64,000 bases of DNA from Campylobacterota bacterium (GCA_015494715.1 WGAT01000071.1:1-64000), one strand, 5' to 3'. Numbered from the stretch's first letter, positions 32,153 to 44,017 are shown. Translations and numbers: made by a program. The notes: generated by a model from the sequence alone, not told the origin.

Positions 32153-32623
32153 TCAAAATCCTCTTAGCACCAATCCAAAATAGATGGCAAGCATGCCCAA
32201 AAATATGTTGAGGGGTAGCATATATTTGGCGATTGGGGTTAAAAATTTCTTTGCCATCAAAAAGTTGCTCGCCAAGTAGTAGCTTTGGGCTTTGAAACGC
32301 ACATAGACCATCCCAGCGTAATTGAGAGTCATCACCAGCCAGATAGCCTCTTTGAGATGGACAATCTTGCTCAGTTTCGTATGACCCGAAAAGCCAAAAG
32401 TGTGGGCCAGATAAAGCCCCGTGGCTATCAAGATCACAATAAAAGGAAAGACCAGCCCAAAAAGCCGCCCCGTAATCTCCAGCGTCCTGGCAAGCCGTGT
32501 CATATCCTCATCGATATGCTGCAAAGCTGGATGTACGGCAAATCGCACGGCGATCATCCCACCTATCCATATAACGGCACCTAAAATATGGAAAAAGATC
32601 ACATAAATTAGTCCATCGCTCAT
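32153..32623 (-). CDS. CopD/DUF2269-like integral membrane protein
   Basis: [26 protein letters not shown]...[22 protein letters not shown]; four predicted TM segments. Confidence 0.7.
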   Translation of the reverse strand: MSDGLIYVIFFHILGAVIWIGGMIAVRFAVHPALQHIDEDMTRLARTLEITGRLFGLVFPFIVILIATGLYLAHTFGFSGHTKLSKIVHLKEAIWLVMTLNYAGMVYVRFKAQSYYLASNFLMAKKFLTPIAKYMLPLNIFLGMLAIYFGLVLRGF

Positions 32624-35187
32624 CCTTGCTCCTCCACTCGCTTGGCTATCCAATCCACAGCCGCTTCTTTGGCTGTACCAATCTTTTTGGGCTCTTTACC
32701 TCCGGCTTGAGCGAAATCTGGACGGCCACCGCCACCGCCACCAACAATCGGAGCGACGGCTTTGACCCACTCACCCGCTTTAATATCGCTTCCTTTGACA
32801 CCGGCTGCTATGAGAACCTTATCTCCTTTTGGCTGAAAGAGCATCACCGCCACTTTGTCATGAGCGTTTTTGAGGTCGTCTATAAGCTGCTTGATATCAC
32901 CGCTTTCGACCTCATCCACTACGACCAATAGATCGCCGATCTTTTGACCAGAGAGCTCTTTTTTGCTCGACTTCATCGCATTTTTGAGCTCGGTTTTGAG
33001 CTCTTTGATCTCGTTTTTGAGCTTATGGATGCCTTGGAGGATATCTTTGTTTTTGAGCTCATCTCGTGCTTCAGCCAAATCCTCTCGCCACGATTTGGCT
33101 AGATTGAGCGCACTCATCCCGCACACCGCCTCGATACGGCGCACGCCACTGCTTACACCCGACTCTTTGGTGATGAAAAAGCTGCCAATCTCCGCGGTAT
33201 TTCGCACATGGGTCCCACCGCACAGCTCCACGCTCACATCGCCAAACTCCACCACTCGCACCACATCGCCATACTTCTCGCCAAAGAGGGCCATCGCCCC
33301 TTTTTGCTTCGCTTTTTCGATGGGCATCTCCTCTACTTTGCCCTCGATCCCTTGAGCGATCACCTCGTTGACGAAATCCTCGATACGCTGGATCTGCTGG
33401 GCCGTCAATGGTTTTGGATGGGAAAAGTCAAAGCGCAGCCTACTAGCCTCCACGAGGCTGCCTTGCTGGGTCACATGCTCACCCAAGATTTTTCGAAGAG
33501 CGGAGTGGAGGATATGGGTGGCGGAGTGGTGCTTGGCGATCTCTCGGCGGGATTTGTCCACGATCGCCTCGACCGCCTCGTCCACCGCCAGCGCTCGCAC
33601 CGCCTCTACCAGACTCATATTAAGATCGAAAAATTTTTGGGTATCGAGTACTTTGGCCACTACAGGACCTTCATACTCTCTTAGTTCCCCTCGATCGCCT
33701 ACCTGACCACCACTCTCGGCGTAAAAGGGAGTCTCTTCGAGGAGCACCCACCCCTTTTGACCTGGCTCTAGACGCTTGGTTTTCTTGAAATTTTCGTCCA
33801 AAATCGCCAGTACGATCGTACCGGTTTTGAGCTTTTCGTAACCCACAAACTCGTTTTTGAGTCCAACCAGCTCTTTGAAATCGCCTTGAAGCGCCTTGTC
33901 GCCACTCCCTTTCCACGCGGCTTTGGCTCTTTGGCGCTGCTCTTGCATCCGTTTCTCAAAAGTCTTTTTATCCAGCCGCAGCCCTTTTTCTTTGAGCATA
34001 TCCTCAGTCAAATCCAGCGGAAATCCGTAGGTATCGTAGAGCTTGAATGCCACCTCGCCGCTAAAGACTTCGCTCGTTTTGGCCAGCTCCTCCTCAAAAA
34101 GGCGCATCCCAGCCTCAATGGTTTGATAAAAACGCTCCTCTTCGGCTTTTATCTGCTCCTTGATGGTTGGTAGCTTTTCATTGAGATACTCGTAGTGTCC
34201 GCCCATCAGCTTGGCTACCTCATCGGCGAGGCGATACATAAAGGGCTCTTTAAGACCCAACAAATAGCCGTGCCGCACGCCTCTACGAAGAATTCTACGC
34301 AGCACATATCCCCGCCCTTCGTTGCTAAACATCACCCCTTGAGCCAGCAAGAAGGTGACGGCTCGGATATGATCGGCAATGACGCGAAAGCTGGCTCCCT
34401 CCTCATATTTGTACTCTTTTTTGGCCAAATCGGAAATGGCTTGGATAAGAGGCATAAACAAAGAGCTCTCATAATTGCTCAGCACCCCCTCTTTGATGGC
34501 GGTGATACGCTCAAGCCCCATCCCCGTATCGATACTGGGCTTTGGCAGTGGCAGCAACTCTCCAGCTTCGTTGCGCTCATACTGCATAAAGACCAGATTC
34601 CAGATCTCCAAAAACCTATCGCCATCGCCCCCTAGATAATCCTCTGGACCGTTGAAATGCTCCTCTCCTTGATCGTAAAAGATTTCACTACATGGTCCGC
34701 AAGGTCCCGTATCGCCCATCTGCCAAAAGTTGTCCTTGTCGCCAAAACGTTTGATACGATCGGGGCTTACATGTTTTCGCCAAATCTTCTCGGCTTCGTC
34801 GTCGCTCTCGTGCACCGTCACCCAAAGCCTATCTATTGGCAGCTCCAACACTTTGGTCACAAACTCCCAAGCGTACTCGATCGCCTCCTCTTTGAAGTAG
34901 TCGCCAAAGCTGAAATTGCCAAGCATCTCGAAGAATGTATGGTGTCTGGCGGTATAACCCACATTTTCTAGGTCGTTATGCTTGCCACCCGCTCGGATAC
35001 AGGTCTGGCAGCTAGTGGCTCTGGGAGGAGTTGGTGGTGGAAGCTCTCCGGTAAAGATCTTTTTGAAAGGCACCATCCCCGCATTGGTAAAAAGAAGCGT
35101 AGGATCTTCTGGTACCAGTGGAGCGCTGGGATAAATTTTGTGATTTTTGCTTGCAAAATAGTCTAAAAAAGCTTTTCTGATATCCAT
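32620..35187 (-). CDS. alaS: alanyl-tRNA synthetase
   Basis: [75 protein letters not shown]. Confidence 0.98.
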   Translation of the reverse strand: MDIRKAFLDYFASKNHKIYPSAPLVPEDPTLLFTNAGMVPFKKIFTGELPPPTPPRATSCQTCIRAGGKHNDLENVGYTARHHTFFEMLGNFSFGDYFKEEAIEYAWEFVTKVLELPIDRLWVTVHESDDEAEKIWRKHVSPDRIKRFGDKDNFWQMGDTGPCGPCSEIFYDQGEEHFNGPEDYLGGDGDRFLEIWNLVFMQYERNEAGELLPLPKPSIDTGMGLERITAIKEGVLSNYESSLFMPLIQAISDLAKKEYKYEEGASFRVIADHIRAVTFLLAQGVMFSNEGRGYVLRRILRRGVRHGYLLGLKEPFMYRLADEVAKLMGGHYEYLNEKLPTIKEQIKAEEERFYQTIEAGMRLFEEELAKTSEVFSGEVAFKLYDTYGFPLDLTEDMLKEKGLRLDKKTFEKRMQEQRQRAKAAWKGSGDKALQGDFKELVGLKNEFVGYEKLKTGTIVLAILDENFKKTKRLEPGQKGWVLLEETPFYAESGGQVGDRGELREYEGPVVAKVLDTQKFFDLNMSLVEAVRALAVDEAVEAIVDKSRREIAKHHSATHILHSALRKILGEHVTQQGSLVEASRLRFDFSHPKPLTAQQIQRIEDFVNEVIAQGIEGKVEEMPIEKAKQKGAMALFGEKYGDVVRVVEFGDVSVELCGGTHVRNTAEIGSFFITKESGVSSGVRRIEAVCGMSALNLAKSWREDLAEARDELKNKDILQGIHKLKNEIKELKTELKNAMKSSKKELSGQKIGDLLVVVDEVESGDIKQLIDDLKNAHDKVAVMLFQPKGDKVLIAAGVKGSDIKAGEWVKAVAPIVGGGGGGRPDFAQAGGKEPKKIGTAKEAAVDWIAKRVEEQG

Positions 35188-35288
35188 CGTAAACCTTGTG
35201 ATTATGAAGTATCCATATTTTACCAAAAATCGCCCCAAAGCCTTGAGCGTTCATTTTGGCCGATGGAAGAATGAAGAAAAAGTATGGA

Positions 35289-37037
35289 CTAGTTGCGTTG
35301 CGGCACTAAATAGCCCTCGTTGACCAGCTCCAGCACTACGTCTCGAAAAACGGGAACGGCGGTCTGGGAGGCAAAATGGCGTCTTTTAGGATCTATGACC
35401 GTCACGCCTATGGTATAGCGGTGCCTGTCGTCGTTGGCAAAACCAAAAAAAGAGCTGTTATAAGTATGGACATACCGCCCTTTGCGCACCATATAGGCCG
35501 TGCCGGTCTTTCCACCTATTTGCAAACCATCGATCTGCGCTATGGTACCCGTCCCTTTTTTGACGACTTTTTGTAAAATTTTGTTCATCGTAGTCGCAGT
35601 CTTCAAAGAGATGACCCTCTTTCTTTTGGGAGAAGGGAGGGGTATCTTTTTCTCGTTCTCATTGGACAAAAAAGAGCCCAAGCGAGGAGTGTAGACATCT
35701 CCGTCATTGTTAAAAGCCTCATACGCTCGCAACAGCTGCATAAAAGTAGCCCGTATCCCATATCCATACGCCACGGTAGCTTTATAGATCTCACTTTTTA
35801 ATTTAATAATAGGCATGATAGACCCTCGTCGCTCATAGGGTAAATCTATGCCCGTTTTTTGGCCAAACCCAAAAGTACGCAGCCCTTTCCAATATAGATC
35901 CACCGGTAGACGCTGGGCCAGCTGGGCAATCCCTATGTTGGAGGAATATACGATAACGTTCTCGGCGCTGAGCCACTGAAATTTATGCTCGTCCGTAATA
36001 ACCTTTTTGCCTAATTTGTATCGGCCGTTGTACCCTCGTATCACCTCCAAAGGGGAGACAAGCTTGTGCTCAAGCAGCAAAGCGAAGATGATAGGTTTCA
36101 TCACCGATCCGGGCTCAAACTCATACTCGATAAATTTTGGATTGAGGGCGCTGTAATCTTTTCTCGTAATATGCTTTGGATCGAAACGATTGGAAGTGGC
36201 CATAGCTATGATTTTGCCCGTAGTGCTATCCATCACGGCCGCCAAAATCTCCTTGGCATCAAGATCTTTTTTGTGCACATCCAAAATATTTTCAATACTC
36301 TTTTGCAACAGCATATTGATGTTTAGATGCACATTGTAGCCGTCATAGCGCCGTTTGATAAGAGCCTCTTTGTTTAGGATAATGTTGTTGCCTACATCCC
36401 GTTTTCCCTTAATAAGGCCGTCTTGTTTGGGTTTTATTTTCTCCTCGTAATATTTTTCTATACCTTTGACCCCAGCTATTCTTGTATACCTATCCTCCTC
36501 ATACTTTCGTACATACCCAACTACGGGCGTGAGCACATCTTTATAAGGATAGTTTCTACTCTCCCCACTCTCTAAAATGGTCAATCCTTGCTTAATGACT
36601 CTCGTGCCCACTTTATATGGGATAAACATATCCATTTGATAAAGTTTTCGTCCCAAAATTTTCAGCTGATAAGCCGTTTTGGCATCAATCCTGTATGAAA
36701 GCACGGTATAGCCAGACTTTCGCAGAGCCCGCCGAATCTTTTTTTGGGGAATACCGCTATAAATACTAAAAAGTTTTATAAACAAAGACTTTTTTTTTGG
36801 ATCGATGCAGCGAGTATTGACCGCCACTTTATAAAGCTTGGTAGAATAGACTACCTGATAGCCGTCGCTTGTAACGATAGAGCCTCGGATCGCTCTATTT
36901 TTCTCCTCCACAACGAGTTTGGGCAGCCGCCTGTCTTTTATGATTATTTTAAGAAATGCTCCCCAAAAAATAACTATTCCCAAAACGAAAAGAAGAAAAA
37001 GAGAGACGATTTTATAAAGTTTGTTCAGAGTGTTCAT
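35289..37037 (-). CDS. ftsI: Penicillin-binding protein 2 / FtsI (division transpeptidase)
   Basis: RAIRGSIVTSDGYQVVYSTKLYKVAVN; FEPGSVMKPIIFALLLEH; VIVYSSNIGIAQLA; QIGGKTGTAYMV; followed divergently by ftsW-murG. Confidence 0.92.
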   Translation of the reverse strand: MNTLNKLYKIVSLFLLFVLGIVIFWGAFLKIIIKDRRLPKLVVEEKNRAIRGSIVTSDGYQVVYSTKLYKVAVNTRCIDPKKKSLFIKLFSIYSGIPQKKIRRALRKSGYTVLSYRIDAKTAYQLKILGRKLYQMDMFIPYKVGTRVIKQGLTILESGESRNYPYKDVLTPVVGYVRKYEEDRYTRIAGVKGIEKYYEEKIKPKQDGLIKGKRDVGNNIILNKEALIKRRYDGYNVHLNINMLLQKSIENILDVHKKDLDAKEILAAVMDSTTGKIIAMATSNRFDPKHITRKDYSALNPKFIEYEFEPGSVMKPIIFALLLEHKLVSPLEVIRGYNGRYKLGKKVITDEHKFQWLSAENVIVYSSNIGIAQLAQRLPVDLYWKGLRTFGFGQKTGIDLPYERRGSIMPIIKLKSEIYKATVAYGYGIRATFMQLLRAYEAFNNDGDVYTPRLGSFLSNENEKKIPLPSPKRKRVISLKTATTMNKILQKVVKKGTGTIAQIDGLQIGGKTGTAYMVRKGRYVHTYNSSFFGFANDDRHRYTIGVTVIDPKRRHFASQTAVPVFRDVVLELVNEGYLVPQRN

Positions 37038-37114
37038 CAAGCTACTGTATTTTAGATTTTTTTTGCCAAATTGTGGCTATAATAATACTTATAAACCAAT
37101 AAAGATAGACTTAA

Positions 37115-38281
37115 ATGCCAATCGACAAAAAACTTTTCCAAATCGCCACAGCCATTATCATCATTAGTATGCTCGCTTCGTACTCGCTTACGACCTATAC
37201 TACTTTGTATTTTGGCTACTCCCAATACCATTTTTTCGTACGCCAAACCCTCTTTGGCCTTATTGCGATCTTTGCCATGTGGTATCTGGCCCGGCAAAAT
37301 CCGGACACTTTCATCAAGCCCTTTGGTCTTTGGCTCTTTATACTCTCTTTTTTGCTCATGCTTGGGATGAAATTTTTCCCCGCCTCCTTGGTCACTTCCG
37401 TCGGAGGAGCGAAGCGTTGGATCAAGATATTTGGATTTTCCGTCGCGCCCGTGGAGTTTTTCAAAGTGGGGTTTGTCTTTTTTTTGGCGTGGAGCTTTTC
37501 TCGTAAATTCAACAACGATACGCCCAAAAAACTCTCTTACGAGATCAAACTCATCGCCCCATATCTCTTTCTTTTTCTTATAGCCGTCCTCTCTATCGCG
37601 CTTTTTCAAAATGATATCGGTCAAGTGACGGTTTTGGGGCTGACTCTTGCTTTTATGCTCGTTTTTGCCGGGAGAAGTTTGAAACTCTTTTTTATTCTGC
37701 TTGGATTTGCCCTGACCCTTTTTATCATCTTCGTCTCTATCTCCGAGCATAGAATCGCTAGAATAAAGATGTGGTGGGCAAGCGCTCAAAACCTCTTGCT
37801 CTCCTATATGCCCGCGTGGATGGCCCAAGAGCTCAAACTCGACAACGCCAAGGAGTCTTATCAGATAGCCAACTCCCTCAACGCCATCCATCACGGAGGA
37901 ATGATAGGACAAGGTATTGGCAACGGCCAGTTTAAACTCGGCTTTTTAAGTGAGATACATACCGACTTCATTCTTTCTGGTATCGGCGAGGAGGTGGGCT
38001 TTATAGGCATAGTGATTTTAATGATTTTATACCTCATTCTCCTCCAGCGCCTCTTTCGTATCGCCAATCGCACCACCAACAAAACCACCTACCTCTTTAG
38101 CGTTGGAGTAGCAATGCTCATTGGCTTTTCTTTACTCATCAACGCTTTTGGGGTAACGAGTCTTATCCCGATCAAAGGTATCGCCGTACCGATGCTTAGT
38201 TACGGGGGGAGCTCTATGATTGCAAACGGCATAGCCCTTGGAATGGTACTGATGATGAGCAAAAGTAGGAAAGAGTATTGA
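37115..38281 (+). CDS. ftsW: FtsW/RodA/SpoVE family cell-division protein
   Basis: FGYSQYHFFVRQTLFGLIAIFAMWYLA; GGAKRWIKIFGFSVAPVEFFKVGFV; QNDIGQV; FILSGIGEEVGFIG; PMLSYGGSSMIANG. Confidence 0.95.
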   Translation: MPIDKKLFQIATAIIIISMLASYSLTTYTTLYFGYSQYHFFVRQTLFGLIAIFAMWYLARQNPDTFIKPFGLWLFILSFLLMLGMKFFPASLVTSVGGAKRWIKIFGFSVAPVEFFKVGFVFFLAWSFSRKFNNDTPKKLSYEIKLIAPYLFLFLIAVLSIALFQNDIGQVTVLGLTLAFMLVFAGRSLKLFFILLGFALTLFIIFVSISEHRIARIKMWWASAQNLLLSYMPAWMAQELKLDNAKESYQIANSLNAIHHGGMIGQGIGNGQFKLGFLSEIHTDFILSGIGEEVGFIGIVILMILYLILLQRLFRIANRTTNKTTYLFSVGVAMLIGFSLLINAFGVTSLIPIKGIAVPMLSYGGSSMIANGIALGMVLMMSKSRKEY

Positions 38282-39267
38282 AAATAGCCCTTACAGGCGG
38301 CGGTACGGGCGGACATTTGGCCATTGCCAAAGCTTTGGGCGAGGCTTTCAAAGAGCTTGGCGCCAAACCGATCTATATTGGCTCCACCACGGGTCAAGAT
38401 AGACAATGGTTTGCAAAGGAGCAAATCTTTCACGCACGCTATTTTTTACCCTCTAGCGGAGTAGTAAACAAAAAAGGAATCAAAAAGCTCCAAGCTCTTG
38501 GCCAAATCTTTCTGAGCGCCAAAGAAGCCGCCTCATATCTGGATGGATGCGCAGCGGTAGTAAGCGTAGGAGGATTTTCCGCCGCTCCGGCCTCCTTTGC
38601 GGCGTTGGCAAAAAGGATACCTCTGTTTATCCACGAACAAAACGCCCATATCGGACGGCTTAATCGTCTCCTTCAACCTTTTGCCAAGGATTTTTACTCT
38701 TCCTTTTTCCCACCCTACTACCCCTATCCCGTAGATCCCGTATACTATCAAAGCAGACGGGTGAGAAAAAAACTCAATACCATAATTTTTCTTGGCGGCA
38801 GTCAAGGAGCCAGACAGATAAACGACTTAGCCCTTGACTGGGCCAAAGGACTCAGCGAAGCGGGTATCAAAATCATACATCAAACGGGCAAACAAGAGTA
38901 CCAAAGAGTCAAAAAAGAGTATGAACGACTCGGGGTACAAGCCCAAATTTTTGACTTCTCCTTTGATCTCCCCTCCAAAATAGCCAAAGCCGACTTAGCT
39001 ATCGCCCGCAGCGGAGCTAGCACTCTATGGGAGCTTGCGACAAATCTGCTGCCCGCTATCTATCTCCCCTATCCCTATGCGGCCAATGACCATCAGCGTA
39101 AAAACGCCTCTTTCTTAGCCAATAAAAAAGCTTCGGTAATGTACAACAACCATACGCTGTATGATATACTTGATATGGATATTGCGTCAATGAGTCAAAA
39201 TCTCAAAAATTTCTCTTGGCCCAATGGGGCCCAAACCATCGCTCAAGCGATATTGGATCATCTGTGA
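38278..39267 (+). CDS. murG: UDP-N-acetylglucosamine--MurNAc-pentapeptide transferase MurG
   Basis: LTGGGTGGHLAIAKALGEAF; VVSVGGFSAAPASFAAL; FIHEQNAHIGRLNRLL; FLGGSQGARQINDL; ARSGASTLWEL. Confidence 0.95.
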   Translation: MKIALTGGGTGGHLAIAKALGEAFKELGAKPIYIGSTTGQDRQWFAKEQIFHARYFLPSSGVVNKKGIKKLQALGQIFLSAKEAASYLDGCAAVVSVGGFSAAPASFAALAKRIPLFIHEQNAHIGRLNRLLQPFAKDFYSSFFPPYYPYPVDPVYYQSRRVRKKLNTIIFLGGSQGARQINDLALDWAKGLSEAGIKIIHQTGKQEYQRVKKEYERLGVQAQIFDFSFDLPSKIAKADLAIARSGASTLWELATNLLPAIYLPYPYAANDHQRKNASFLANKKASVMYNNHTLYDILDMDIASMSQNLKNFSWPNGAQTIAQAILDHL

Positions 39268-40136
39268 AAACTATATGGGCGGTAGTGACGCTTCTTTTTG
39301 CGTTTCTTTTTCAAGGATGTGAGCAAATAGATCAACCATATTGCACCATAGCCGCCAATAGATGGGTAGGATATCTCCCCTTAGCGTATGCCAACGAGAT
39401 GGGATGGTTGCAAAAGGATCACTTTATTCTCAAATGGACTAGCTCTTTGAGTGAGAGTAAAACGCTCTTTCGTTTAGGACTTTGTACAGGATTTTGCGCC
39501 ACCCAATACGAAATACTCAGCGATCCCCACATCAAAGCCAAGGCTCTCCCCTATTTTTTCATAGATCAATCGTTAGGGGCCGATCAAATTCTCTCTAATA
39601 TCCCTACACGAGAGCTTCACAAATTGCCCTTTCTAGAGGCGTATCTAGAGCTCTCCAGCGTCAATAAAGCCCTCCTTGACGCTTTTCTTAAAACCTACCG
39701 CTTTGACAAGGATAGGGTGCATCTAAACGACACCACCCAAGATAATATCCTCCAAATGGAATTTAAAAAACCGACCCTCATCGTCACATACGAACCTTAC
39801 GCTACCCTTTTGCGACAAAAAGGCTTTTTCTTGGTGGCCTCTTCCAAAACCCTCAAGCCCTTTATACGAGTCTACGATCTCTTTTTTGCTCTCAAAACCC
39901 TCCCGTCCCAAAGAATAGAGCCCTTGTACGAGAGTTTCTTTAAAGGGGTACAAGAGCTCCAAGAGCGTCCCCGATACTTTTATGAGATCATCAAAAGCTA
40001 CATACCCCACATTAGCTACGACAAGTTCCGACAACAGATCAAAGGTATCCGCTGGATCGAAAAACCGACCCCCTTAGACATCAATTATCTCAAAGCTCAA
40101 GGCTTTGATCTCTCCCACCTTCTCACTCGTAGATAA
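39264..40136 (+). CDS. Putative lipoprotein, ABC NitT/TauT-type substrate-binding-like
   Basis: VKTIWAVVTLLFAFLFQGCEQID (lipobox FQGC); AANRWVGYLPLAYANEMGWLQKD; GTG start. Confidence 0.75.
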   Translation: MKTIWAVVTLLFAFLFQGCEQIDQPYCTIAANRWVGYLPLAYANEMGWLQKDHFILKWTSSLSESKTLFRLGLCTGFCATQYEILSDPHIKAKALPYFFIDQSLGADQILSNIPTRELHKLPFLEAYLELSSVNKALLDAFLKTYRFDKDRVHLNDTTQDNILQMEFKKPTLIVTYEPYATLLRQKGFFLVASSKTLKPFIRVYDLFFALKTLPSQRIEPLYESFFKGVQELQERPRYFYEIIKSYIPHISYDKFRQQIKGIRWIEKPTPLDINYLKAQGFDLSHLLTRR

Positions 40137-41118
40137 CGACTCTGTTTTTTCCGCTGCGTTTGGCTTCGTACAAAGCTTTATCGGCTCTTTTAATCACATC
40201 CTGGGGCTCTTCGCCCTCTTTTTTTCCCGTCCCCCCAAAGCTTGCCGTAAAATTGATGCGAACGCTATTGAGGTGCAAATCCCTATTCTCAATCACTTCT
40301 CGCAAACGCTCGCCCACAACTTTTGCGGCCCTCTCATCCGCATTGGGCAGCAACACTACAAACTCTTCCCCCCCATAGCGATACGACCTTGTGCCTTTGC
40401 GTACATATTTGGTCAAAATCTCGCCTACCTCTTTTAACACCTGATCGCCCACGAGATGGCCGTAGGTGTCGTTGATATGTTTAAAATTGTCGATATCGCA
40501 CATCAACAAAGCATAAGGCAGACCCGAGTCGTGGAGCTTTTGGATATCCTTATCAAAACTTCGACGATTTAGCAGACCCGTCAAACTATCATGCTCCGCC
40601 TCTTTTTTCTGTTCGTTAAACTTCTCCTCGATAAATTCGAGCCGCCTCCTATTTTCCTCAAGAAACTTTCGCAGCTTTTTGTTTTCCTCTTCCAAATCTT
40701 TGATCTTGAGTTTGAGACTCTCCATCTTTTGGATGTCGCTTTGATCTATAGCTTGGATACTCTCTTGGATGTAGATATCGTGGGAGGTTAAATTGTGCTC
40801 AAAACGATCGAGCGCCTCTTCGCTTCCAATGGCCAAATGCCGCAGATCAAAAGAGATCTCCCGAATCTCTTGGATATCCTCGAGTACGGGTATGTCTTTG
40901 AAATACTTCTCATACAAGACTTTAAGATTTTTAGGAGTAAGGAGATGGTTCTCCTCTTTGGCTTTACATATCACATAAAACCACTCCTCAAAATTGCGAG
41001 GCGTCAAAGGGATGTTGTTTTTGCTTATAAAACTGAGCGTCGTTTTAGCGATCTGCGCAACTAACTCCTTATAACCCGTTTCTAACTCGTGCCGAAGTGC
41101 CAATTTTTTACAATTCAT
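40123..41118 (-). CDS. Diguanylate cyclase (GGDEF)
   Basis: DSLTGLLNRRSFDKDI; CDIDNFKHINDTYGHLVGDQVLKEV; RYGGEEFVVLLP. Confidence 0.94.
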   Translation of the reverse strand: MNCKKLALRHELETGYKELVAQIAKTTLSFISKNNIPLTPRNFEEWFYVICKAKEENHLLTPKNLKVLYEKYFKDIPVLEDIQEIREISFDLRHLAIGSEEALDRFEHNLTSHDIYIQESIQAIDQSDIQKMESLKLKIKDLEEENKKLRKFLEENRRRLEFIEEKFNEQKKEAEHDSLTGLLNRRSFDKDIQKLHDSGLPYALLMCDIDNFKHINDTYGHLVGDQVLKEVGEILTKYVRKGTRSYRYGGEEFVVLLPNADERAAKVVGERLREVIENRDLHLNSVRINFTASFGGTGKKEGEEPQDVIKRADKALYEAKRSGKNRVVIYE

Positions 41119-41125
41119 ATTCCCC

Positions 41126-41947
41126 TCATATCCAAATATTGTCTATCAATCTCGTTTGCCCCACATACGCGGCCACAAGAATAATGCTGTCGCCAATCCT
41201 TATATCATCAATCGCATCAAACTTTCTATCTACTATTTCAACATATTCCACCTTAAGAGGGCGTAAAATCTGTAGCATCTGCTCTTTAAGAGAGGAGGTT
41301 TTGATTACGCCGCTTTGGATCAGTTTGGCCGCTCGTTTTAAAGATTTGGGAATCAACAAAGCTTTTTGCCTCTCCTCAGGCGAGAGATAGAGATTACGAC
41401 TGCTTAGAGCCAGCCCGTCATCGTCTCGTACGATCTCGCAAGGCACGATCTGTGTATCCATAAAAAATTCTCGTACCATCTTTTGGATTAAAAAGAGCTG
41501 CTGGGCGTCCTTTTTGCCAAAATAGGCCCGATGGGGATTGGCCAGATGCAAAAGTTTGTTGACCACTTGCAAAACGCCGTCAAAGTGTCCGGGACGAAAA
41601 TGTCCCTCCAAAACATACCCTTTTTGGCTTGGCGCTTTTATGAGTACCTCATCTTTTTCGTATATCGCCGAGGCTTCAGGCATAAAAAGGGCGTCTACTC
41701 CCGCCAGCTCGCAAATCTTTTTATCCGCTTCATAGCGTCTGGGATACTTCTCAAAGTCCTCCCCCGGCAAAAACTGGGTTGGATTGACAAAGATCGATAC
41801 GATAGTATGGTCGTTTTGGGCTACGCTCTTTTCTATCAAAGACAAGTGTCCTTTGTGCAGTGCCCCCATCGTGGGGACAAATCCTACCGAACCGCGTAAA
41901 TCTTTTCGATACGCTTGGAGCTCTTTTGGTGTGCGCAAAATCTTCAT
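41126..41947 (-). CDS. panC: pantothenate synthetase
   Basis: [70 protein letters not shown]. Confidence 0.97.
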   Translation of the reverse strand: MKILRTPKELQAYRKDLRGSVGFVPTMGALHKGHLSLIEKSVAQNDHTIVSIFVNPTQFLPGEDFEKYPRRYEADKKICELAGVDALFMPEASAIYEKDEVLIKAPSQKGYVLEGHFRPGHFDGVLQVVNKLLHLANPHRAYFGKKDAQQLFLIQKMVREFFMDTQIVPCEIVRDDDGLALSSRNLYLSPEERQKALLIPKSLKRAAKLIQSGVIKTSSLKEQMLQILRPLKVEYVEIVDRKFDAIDDIRIGDSIILVAAYVGQTRLIDNIWI

Positions 41948-42005
41948 AGCCACCCTTTTGATATAATTGCAACAACAAAATTCTACCCAAAATCAGGAGC
42001 AAGTA

Positions 42006-43112
42006 TTGGATAGCTACGAATACTCAGAGCTTTTAAAAAAGCTGGAGCAAAAGATCAAAAATATTGAAAATATCGTCAAACCAGATCAGCTCAAACAGCG
42101 GCTCAAAGAGATAGAAAAGATGGAAAACGACCCCAATTTTTGGAACGACGCCAAAAAAGCGGCGGAGGTCCAAAAGGAGAAGAATCGCCTGAGCCGAATT
42201 TTGCAAAAGTATGAAGAGGCCAAGAATGCCGTCACCGACGCTTTGGATCTTTTTGAGATGGCTACGGAAGAGGAGGATACCGAAACCCTCCAAAGCCTTT
42301 TCGACGAGGCTGGCGAATTAGAAGACAAGGTGAGCAAAGTGGAGATCGAGACGATGCTCAGCGGCGAGCACGACGACAAAAACGCCATCATTACCATCCA
42401 TCCCGGAGCCGGCGGCACCGAATCGCAAGACTGGGCCAGTATCCTCTACCGCATGTACCTGCGATGGGCGGAGCGTCACGGCTACAAGGTGGAGGTGCTC
42501 GACTATCAAGAGGGCGAAGAGGCCGGCATCAAAGATGTAAGCTTCATCATCAAAGGCGAAAACGTCTACGGCTATCTCAAAGCCGAAAACGGCATCCACA
42601 GGCTGGTACGCATCAGCCCCTTCGACTCCAACGCCAGACGCCACACCTCCTTTGCTTCGGTGATGGTGAGTCCCGAAATAGACGAGGATATCAATATCAC
42701 CATCGAGGACAAAGATATTCGAGTCGATACCTACCGAGCCAGCGGAGCCGGCGGCCAGCATGTCAACAAAACCGACTCGGCAATCCGTATCACCCACATC
42801 CCCACAGGTATCGTAGTCCAGTGCCAAAACGACAGAAGCCAGCACAAAAACCGAGCCACCGCCATGAAAATGCTCAAATCAAGGCTGTATGAACTGGAGA
42901 TGGAGAAGAAAAAAGCCGAACAAGAGGGAATAGAAAAGAGCGATATTGGCTGGGGACACCAGATACGAAGCTATGTGCTCGCACCCTATCAACAGGTCAA
43001 AGATACCAGAAGCAACAAAGCCTACTCCAACGTCGAAGCGATTTTGGACGGAGATATCGATAAGGTGATAGAAGATGTACTCATCGCCGAAGCGGAGAAA
43101 CAAGAACAATAA
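42006..43112 (+). CDS. prfB: peptide chain release factor 2
   Basis: [86 protein letters not shown] start, no in-frame break. Confidence 0.96.
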   Translation: MDSYEYSELLKKLEQKIKNIENIVKPDQLKQRLKEIEKMENDPNFWNDAKKAAEVQKEKNRLSRILQKYEEAKNAVTDALDLFEMATEEEDTETLQSLFDEAGELEDKVSKVEIETMLSGEHDDKNAIITIHPGAGGTESQDWASILYRMYLRWAERHGYKVEVLDYQEGEEAGIKDVSFIIKGENVYGYLKAENGIHRLVRISPFDSNARRHTSFASVMVSPEIDEDINITIEDKDIRVDTYRASGAGGQHVNKTDSAIRITHIPTGIVVQCQNDRSQHKNRATAMKMLKSRLYELEMEKKKAEQEGIEKSDIGWGHQIRSYVLAPYQQVKDTRSNKAYSNVEAILDGDIDKVIEDVLIAEAEKQEQ

Positions 43113-43264
43113 AATTGATCTTTTTGTTCACTATTTTTGTGTTTTTTCGATAAAAAAGGGCCCTTTTAAACTATCTTCGTCCTTTTTGCACCAATTTAAA
43201 AATTTTTTAAAAGAGTTGACGATAGGATGGAGCTGTAATAAATTACATCACGCAAGGAGAGTAT

Positions 43265-43357
43265 ATGGCACCATCTGAAATTTTGGCTCTTATCTACGGC
43301 AGCTTGATGGTCGTAGCGGCCATTATGTGGGTCGGCTTCAACTTCAAAAAAGCCTAA
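43265..43357 (+). CDS. 30-aa small membrane protein
   Basis: MAPSEILALIYGSLMVVAAIMWVGFNFKKA*, preceded by AAGGAGAG RBS; one TM helix then basic C-terminus; not in the supplied ORF track. Confidence 0.65.
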   Translation: MAPSEILALIYGSLMVVAAIMWVGFNFKKA

Positions 43358-43369
43358 GGCCCGATACTT

Positions 43370-44017
43370 TTAGTGGAGGGGCTTGAGTCTCCTCTCCTCC
43401 AAAAGAAATCGGTGCGAGCAGCGTTCCGCCAATTTCTCGTCATGGGTAACCAAAAAAAGTCCGCTTGCTCTTTTCTTTACATACTTAAAAATCTCTTCCA
43501 TTACCTCGTATGCCGTCTCTCTATCAAGATTGCCCGTGGGCTCATCGGCAAAAATAAGTTTGGGACGCTTGGTCATTACTCTAGCAATACTGACGCGTTG
43601 CTGCTCCCCGCCACTGAGCTGGGTTACTCGTTTGTGTAAGACATGAGCGATACCAAAGGCCTCCAAAAGTTGCGTATCGATAGATGTTTTGGCCAAAAGG
43701 GCTGCCACTTCGATATTTTCCAAAGCGCTAAACCCTTTAAAAAGATAGTGGGATTGAAAAACAATTCCAACCTTATAACGACGAATTTTTAAACGACTCT
43801 CCTCATCAACGGCATAAATGTCTTGGCCAAAAAGCTCTACTTTTCCTTTTTGTGGCGGCAGCAGAGTGGAGAGAATATGCAAAAGCGTCGATTTACCGCT
43901 TCCGCTTACGCCAAGTACGGCTATAGACTCCTCAGACGAGAGGCTTAGCGAGATATCTTCAAAAAGGGGATAATCAAAGGCGTGGCTTAGATGGGAGGCT
44001 TTTAGGAGAATATCCAT
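43370..44017 (-). CDS. lolD: LolD-like ABC transporter ATP-binding protein
   Basis: VLGVSGSGKSTLLHILSTLLPPQKG; VGIVFQSHYLFKGFSALENI; LSGGEQQRVSIARVMTKRPKLIFADEPTGNLD. Confidence 0.88.
   Translation of the reverse strand: MDILLKASHLSHAFDYPLFEDISLSLSSEESIAVLGVSGSGKSTLLHILSTLLPPQKGKVELFGQDIYAVDEESRLKIRRYKVGIVFQSHYLFKGFSALENIEVAALLAKTSIDTQLLEAFGIAHVLHKRVTQLSGGEQQRVSIARVMTKRPKLIFADEPTGNLDRETAYEVMEEIFKYVKKRASGLFLVTHDEKLAERCSHRFLLEERRLKPLH

Noticed and set aside
37052-37912. 286-aa minus-strand ORF with Lys/Glu/Gly-rich composition
   Set aside because: Antisense to ftsW; composition is the expected mirror of membrane-protein codons.
41967-42020. Possible programmed frameshift at the start of prfB
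   Set aside because: The RF2 reading frame is continuous from a TTG start at 42006; no UGA-containing slippery site is needed.
43150-43175. AAAAGGGCCCTTTT palindrome downstream of prfB as a terminator
   Set aside because: Self-complementary with almost no loop and no convincing T-tract placement; could be chance in AT-rich DNA.
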